Assembly: GCA_963575745.1 (NCBI GenBank)
Contig: CAUYUJ010000203.1
Location: 217,994-273,403 of the forward strand
Length of the DNA: 55,410 nt
Reading direction: 5' to 3'
Source: Prorocentrum cordatum
Lineage: Eukaryota > Sar > Dinophyceae > Prorocentrales > Prorocentraceae
Positions within the stretch are counted from its first letter, which is position 1. The number at the start of each line of letters is the position of its first letter. This document shows, piece after piece, positions 10,102 through 16,300 of the stretch. The translations under genes were made by a program, and so were the position numbers. A model generated the notes under the pieces. It searched no databases. It worked only from the letters and a program-made list of their open reading frames with translations, and had not been told where the DNA came from.

Positions 10102-10577
10102 CTGGTCCTTCTGCGTGGCGGCAGGGTCGTGCTGTGTCGGCGGTGCTGCAGATCCACGGCGGCCACCAGAGGTCCGTCGCGGGCGCAGTTCCTGTGCTCT
10201 CCATGCAGCGTGAGCGAGGTGGCTCGTTCGCCATGGCTGCGCTGGACGCATCCCGGGGGCTGCTGGACCCAGGCGACCTGGCCGAGGCCCCGTCGACGCT
10301 CTGGGCCCTGGGCGACACGGCGGTGGACGTGCAGGGCCACCGCTTGCGCAGGGCTGGCCCCACCATCTTCTGCCAGGTGTGTGTGTGTGTGTGTGTGGCC
10401 TGGTCGGGCAGCGGCACGTCGAGAGCGCTGCTGGAGCCGTGCCGCGGCTTGCCCACTGGCGAGGGTCGCGATGCGAGGACCTACCTGTCCAACCTGAAGT
10501 CGCGGCTTCGGAGGCTGGAGGCAGGCAGTCACCCGAAGAGCGGAGAGGCCATTGCTTGGCGGGGAGTTGCTGGCTGA
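10098..10577 (+). pseudogene. C-terminal tail with paired cysteines
   Basis: Across two frames the sequence gives LLRGGRVVLCRRC followed later by a second Cys pair in FLCSPC, then VQGHRLRRAGPTIFCQVC and SRLRRLEAGSHPKSGEA. The repeated GHRL-x3-G-x3-FC-x2-C signature and the final RLRRL-x-AG-HP motif resemble the tail of dinoflagellate LINE-like polyproteins. A (GT)n run at 10377-10397 is inserted just after the last cysteine pair. The tail ends at a TGA at 10575-10577. Confidence 0.6.
10377..10397 (+). repeat. (GT)n microsatellite inside the element tail
   Basis: About ten GT dinucleotides. Slippage here would shift the frame of the tail coding sequence. Confidence 0.9.
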
Positions 10578-11048
10578 ATCGTGGGTCGGGGCAGAGTCTC
10601 GACCATGTCCTGAAAACGTGCCGCTTGGAGTGGCGGAGTGCGCCAGTCGGAGGTGCTCTTCGTCGTGTTTGGCACCTCCGAGTCGTTCTTCGGGTGTGAG
10701 GTGCTGAGGGCGTTTGGCCGCGGCATTGTCGGCTGGTGTCTGATCGGCCAACGGTCGGCATGCCCTCGAGGTGGCGTGCTGGCCCGCAGGCGGCGCGCGG
10801 GTGAGGTGGCGGCCTGCTGGCGCCCAGGTCCCCGCCGCCTGCGAGGAGCGCTGGGGGAGTGCTCCCAGTCCAGGCGGGCCACCGCGGCCGCGGCCTGATG
10901 CCGCTCTGGCCATCCTGGGCCGAGCGAAGCGGCGTGCGCCGTGCAGGTCGTCGTCATCGGCGACCCGGTGCCCATCTGAGGCCGCCCGTTCGGGCAACGC
11001 GAGCGTCTGTCGGGCCACCGTCGGGTGCCTCTCGCCGTCATCTCCCGT
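10578..11048. other. No recognisable gene
   Basis: GC-rich mixed sequence after the non-LTR tail. It may include the element's 3' untranslated region. No poly-A, splice pattern or protein motif was recognised. Confidence 0.5.
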
Positions 11049-11582
11049 CATCTCCGCTCCTCCTCCTCGTCCTCCTCCTCCTCCTCATCATCATCATCCT
11101 CCTCTTCCCCGTCCTCCTCCTCCTCCTCCTCCTCCTCCTCCTCCCCCTCCTCCTCCTCCTCCTCCTCCCCCCCCTCCCTCCCCCCGCCTCCTCTCCTCCT
11201 CCTCCGTCCTCCTCCTCGTCCTCCTCCTCCTCCTTCTCCTCCTCCTCCTGCTTCCCCTCCTCCTCCTCCTCGTTCTCCTCCTCCTCCTCCTCCTCCTCCT
11301 CCTCCTCCTCCTCCCGCCTCCTTTTCCTCCCCCTCCTCCTGCTTCTCATTCTCCTCCTCCTCCTCCTCCTCCTTCTCCTTCTCCTCCTCCTCCTCCTCCT
11401 CCTCCTCTTCTCCTCCCTCCTCCTCCTTCTCCTCCTCCTCCTCCTCCTCCTGCTTCTCCTCCTCCCCCCCCCTCCTCCATCCCCATCCTCCTCCCCCCAT
11501 CCCTCCTCCTCCTCCTCCTCCTCCTCCTCCTCCTCTTCCTCCTCTTCCTCCTCTTCCTCCTTTCCCCTCTTCCTCGTCCGCC
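11049..11582 (+). repeat. 530-bp (TCC)n-type pyrimidine tract
   Basis: Dense TCC triplets with occasional TTC, GTC and C runs. It lies upstream of the first recognised channel exon and could be intronic to that gene. Confidence 0.95.
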
Positions 11583-12164
11583 TGGATGCTGCAGTTGCCG
11601 TCGGCGATCGCCGCCGTCGGCAGGCGGTGCTCGTCTCGGCGCCGAGGTCGCGTCGCTGTCGTTGTCGCAGCAATCGGCGTCGGCACCGTCGGCGTCGGCG
11701 GCGCCGGCGCCAGGGTCTCGGATGAGCGCGGCTAGGATCAGCCGACACCGCCGTCGGCGGACAGCGTCAACCTCGGCGCCGCTGCCAGCGCCGTCGTCCT
11801 CGCCGTTGCTGTCGGCGGCGGCGCGGCCGTGGTCGCGGTGTCGTTGTTGCGAGTCGGCGTAGGCGTCGTTGACGTCGTGGCCCTTCGTCGTCGCCGTCGA
11901 CGTATTTTGCCGCCGGCTTCGTCGTCGCCATCTTTGTGCCGCCGTCGGCGTCGTCGTCGTGACCAGCGCCGCGGTCGCGCAGTCTTCACATCGACGTCAT
12001 CTGCGTCGCCGTCGTCGTCGCCATCGGCGTCCGATTCATTTTCGCATTCAATATTGCCGCCGTCATCTCGTCGCCGCCGGCGTCGCTGTTCAACGTCGTG
12101 GCCCTCGCCGATGTCTTGCCGTCGCCCTCGCACCGTCCTCGCCGTCGCCGCCGTCGTCGTTGAG
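11583..12164 (+). other. GTC/CGC-rich sequence, probably intron upstream of channel exon
   Basis: Degenerate GTCGTC/GCCGTC triplet-rich DNA, with no domain recognised. It ends in TTGAG just before the exon starting at 12165, consistent with an AG acceptor followed by G. The expected S1-S4 exons of the channel are not visible here. Confidence 0.5.
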
Positions 12165-12251
12165 GCTTCCGTGGACATCTTCCACTTCGCGGTGGTGTTC
12201 TTCACCGTGTTCCTCATTTACACGATCTCGGGCATGCTGCTGTTTGGGCAG
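12165..12251 (+). CDS. Channel exon A: transmembrane helix S5
   Basis: These 29 codons read ASVDIFHFAVVFF... through ISGMLLFGQ, a hydrophobic helix ending in the L-F-G-Q motif typical of the end of S5 in polycystins. The exon follows TTGAG. The end is set at GGGCAG, just before GAGAGC. This joins to GAG of the next exon and restores the expected F-G-Q-E-L junction with no extra residues. An alternative GT donor at 12267 would add five residues (ESSCG) and also stay in frame. Confidence 0.85.
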
Positions 12252-13241
12252 GAGAGCTCCTGCGGGGTGAGCGTTTGCGGAGGCAGGGGGCGCCTTCTAG
12301 TAACCGTGTGCCCTCTATGATACAATGAACCATACCCCTCCCCACCAACCTCACGACTGTCTCCGACCAAGACAGTTTTGGTTGTCGGTTGGGGGCGGCG
12401 GGTCCGAACTTCAGGAGGAAGAACGGGACGACGAGGGTGGAGCGAGAGGAAAAGGAAAACGAGGAGCGGATGAGGAGAGGTGGAGGCAGAGGTGGGAGGA
12501 CGGGGAGGAGGATAGGGGGTAGGAGGGGGGGAGGGCGAGGAGGGGGATGAGAGAGGAGCGGGGAGCGGACGAGGGGAAGGAGGAACGAGCAGGGGGAGGA
12601 GGAGAAGGGGGGACGTCGAGGAAGAGACCAGGGCGCCCCTTGGCAGGAGCTCCTGATGTTCTCCACCACGGAGCGGGCCCTCGACGCGACCTTCAAGATC
12701 GTGATGGGCGACTTCGACTGGGAAGAGATGAGGCCCTCCTCTCAGGAGCAACGATAGGGTTAAGTCGGGCCTGTCCCTCTACAGGAGGAATATTCGTAAA
12801 TAGTCAAAATGTAGTCAGGGGTTATTTTTTACTACTTTCGGTATTTTCGGACATCCCCCTGTAGGAGGACATGCCCGACCTAACGACAGGGGTGGATCGG
12901 CATCGGAGGGATGTATCGACCCCCAGTCGCCCGTTGATTGCCGATCGGGGCCCGGTGGCCCCAACCTGCCCAGGAAGGCGCAGAGGAGCAATTGGGGGTC
13001 CAGCGCCGATCTCTCGGCGACGTATCGCCGATTCCAGGTCGATGCCTCTCCCCCTCATGCCGGTCCCTGCGTTAGTCCGAAGGACATACAGCAGCACAAG
13101 CATGATCTCTCGGCGATCTGCGCTGGGTGCCCCTGGCGGCGCCTCGGGTGCCACCCCTGGCGCGCTCCGCGCGCCAGGGAGGGTGGTCCAGCGCAGATCC
13201 AAGAAATCCGCGCGGAGCGCCGAAAGTTTATGTTCATGCAC

Positions 13242-13288
<47 letters not shown>

Positions 13289-13316
13289 GTTGTTGTTGGT
13301 GTTGTTGTTGTTGTAG

Positions 13317-13399
<83 letters not shown>

Positions 13400-16300
13400 C
13401 CTCTATCTTCCTTCATCGTCGTCGAACCGATCTCCCTTCCCACTGGGCCAGTGTGGTTCGGCCCCGTTCGCCCAGCCACCCCAGGTGGATATGTGTCCCG
13501 CGAAGCCCGATGGGAACCGCATATCTCCCCACCTACGGGGACGCGGATCGGTTAAGCGGTGCTCATTCCTCCCCGGATATCCGGAGGCTGGATCACATCG
13601 CGCCAGAGTGCTTTGCCGTTTCGTAATTTTAGGGCCGTATATTGTGAAACAGCAGTCCTGAGTCAAGGAGTCCAGGGGCGGGAAATTGGAACAAAGGTCG
13701 AGTCATCGAGGGACTGTACTGGGCCATCGTCCTCATCCTCCTCTCCTCCTCCGCCGCCTCCGCGTCCTTCTCCTCCTCTAGCTCGTCCTCATCATCCGTC
13801 CACAACTATAGATTACGAATACGACTTTCCTCGTCCCCCTGATTATGTGTGGAAGATGTTCCGCCATCTCCGTGTATTGCCCTGCACAGGATTTCAAAAG
13901 GTCGGTTTTCTGAAATGGTGCTGCACTCCGATTGTATTTTGTGCTTGGAATGGTGTTCCCGCTGCAGCGTGGGCCTCGTTCTTGGATCGGCGCGGTGCTC
14001 CCGTCGTTCAGAATGGCGATCTCGCCTCAGCGCGGACAACTGCTCTGCACCCGAGCCTTCTTCCGTCGCTGCCGCCCCCCTCATGATCCCTCGTGCGCCT
14101 TCCCCTGGCATTCCTGCTCCTCACGTTCCTTCGGCTCCAATTCCTGCTGCTGCTGCTGTTCGTTCTCATCCACTCGCTGCATCCTCCTTTTTCTCCTGCC
14201 CATCTTCCTGCCCGCCCACCACCTCCTACGTACACAGCTCTCCTTTTCCGATCGCACATGGCACGTTTCTGAAAGTTCAGGTCGGCCATGACACGCGTCC
14301 GCGGATAGAGAGCAGACATGATTCTCTCTCCCCCCCTCCTCCTCCCCATAGGCCGTTCTCCTTTCGTTGTCGCTGCTGGGCTGTGGCTGGCAGTGATGCT
14401 GTCCGGGGGAGCCAGGCAGCCCTCCGCCCGCCCGACCGGCACGCGCCGTTTTTTGCAGAGCGGGATGCCCCGCCGAGGTGGCGCCCGATGTGTGCTCGGG
14501 ATGAGCGCGCGAGCCTCCGCGGGCAACCCGGAGCGGGTTAGGGGCCCAGGCAGCAGCACCCCCGCCGCATGCTTCCGATTTTCGGAGGGCAAAGCACGAC
14601 ACGGACATACAGTGGGGGCCCATGCCAAGAAACACTCTGCTTGCCTCCAGGGTGCCCTTGGTTTCTTGGATTTCGATGGTTTTGCTATGGAAAGCGTGAC
14701 GTTGCCACGCCAAAAATCAATGGACGTCCTGGGGTCTCAGGGTTGGGTTTCTTGGGGAAGGTTCCTTGCGGATTGGCCCCTACTGTATTCTCTCTGAGGT
14801 CCGCACGGGTTTCTTGGATCGGCGCTGGGCCCCCTGGCTGCGCCTCCGCGCGCCAGGGGTGTCCAGCCGCCGCTGCAAGACATCCGCGCGGACCTCCGAG
14901 AGGTCTGGTCATGCCGTTTTTCTTCCTGGGGGCGTCGCTCCACCACTACCATCACCTCGTCCCCCCTCCTTGCAATGTGGCCTCGGGCCAGGTCGGATAT
15001 TCCGTGGGGTCAGGGGCGCGCAGGTCACCCAGGCTCCAGACGGTCCCCCATCTTATTCTGCTTCGACCTCCTGCCTCCTCATCCCCAGCCCTCGTCCTCT
15101 TCAACCTTCCCCCCCTCTCCTCATCCGGCTCCTCGGTCTGTCGGCCGATCGTATGAAAACGGCATTGCAGAGTTGTTGTGGGAGGCGGCCGACTGGGCAA
15201 GGACACGGAGGGGCCAGAGAATGGAGAGCAGCAGCGGCGGGCAGGGCAGCATTTCTGCATGTCCTCCTTCTTCTTCTCCCCCTCCTCCTCCTCTTCACCT
15301 CTTCCATCTTTGTTTCTCCTTTTTTTCAGAACTCCTCCTCCTCCTCCTTCTCCTTCTCCTTCTCCTCCTCCTCCCCCTCCTCCTCCTCCTCCTCCTTTTC
15401 ATGGACGACCTGCGGCGCGTCTGCGACTCGTTCGATGAGGAGCCGATCCCCCGGCAGAAGGAGGAACACGATCGGAGCTTCGCAGCTTTCATGGTCAAGC
15501 AGTGGCGTGGCGTCCTGGCTTGCCTACAGGCCCACCAAACAATGTCTATGAACCTTGTATGATTCTTGGCTTACGCCGCACCGCCGACCCCTTGGGGGGC
15601 TCCTGGTAGGTCTCTCAAGGTCCTCCTGGCAGCACTTTAGTTTGAAGCCTTTGGGGGGCTGTTTTGGGGCCTCTTGGGGCCTCTGTTTGGCCTTTGGTGG
15701 GCCTCTTGGAGCCTCTGGGGGGCTTCTTGGGGGCCTCTTGAGGCCTCCTGGAGGCTTCTTAGGTCTGGGGTCTGGGCCCCCTCCTGGACCCGTCTTGGGG
15801 GCCTCGTGGGCCGTCTTGGGGCCCTCTTGGGCCGTCTTGGAGCCTTCTTGGGGGTTTCCTGGGCCGTCTTGGGGCGACTCTGAGACCTCTTGGGCCGTCT
15901 TGGACGTTGTGAAAGCCCAAGAGGCGTATGTGCTAAAATCAGACGTTTCCCTGAGGCACTGAAGCGAGTTTTGTTTCTGCGGGCCCTCTTGGGACGCCTC
16001 TTGGGGGCCTCTTGGGGTGTCTCGGGGGCGTCTTGGGCCGTCTGGGGGCATCCTGGGCGTCTTGGAACGATGCATCGGCGGCTCGGGCCCCTCTTGGACT
16101 ATCTTGTGAGCCTCTTGGGGTCCTCCTGGCCCGCCGTGAGGCCCGTGGTGCGTTCCGCCGGGGCCGGCCATACCCCCCCCCCCTCCAAACCGACCAGCCC
16201 AGGCCCCGGGGGGAGGGGTTTGGGGAGGGGAAGCATCTTACACGCCGATGCCCCCAAGGGTTCGGTGGATCTGTACGAACTGTTGTTCGCACACTTCTGG

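Larger units (their letters stand above)
9001..10577 (+). mobile_element. 3' half of a second non-LTR retrotransposon
   Basis: The plus strand shows, in order, a Cys/His knuckle, an RNase H domain, a helical spacer and a C-terminal tail with paired cysteines. This is the layout of the 3' end of dinoflagellate LINE-like elements. The upstream half (endonuclease, reverse transcriptase) is absent, and the coding match starts right at the edge of the pyrimidine tract. The copy is therefore either 5'-truncated, as LINE insertions often are, or cut by expansion of that tract. Frames change several times. It is related in kind to the minus-strand element at 2155-7970. Confidence 0.8.

Noticed and set aside
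10578-12164. S1-S4 exons of the channel upstream of exon A
   Set aside because: I searched by eye for a voltage-sensor-like or TOP-domain segment and found none. They may lie further upstream or be absent.
12267-12272. GT donor for channel intron 1 (GTGAGC at 12267)
   Set aside because: It is usable in frame but would insert five residues (ESSCG) where the family has none. The GA junction at 12252 restores the family-length F-G-Q-E-L turn. Kept as an alternative, not the main call.
15405-15480. Additional channel exon (LRRVCDSFDEEPIPRQKEE)
   Set aside because: Protein-like, but exons B and C already join in phase with family-matching sequence, leaving no room for an insert here.
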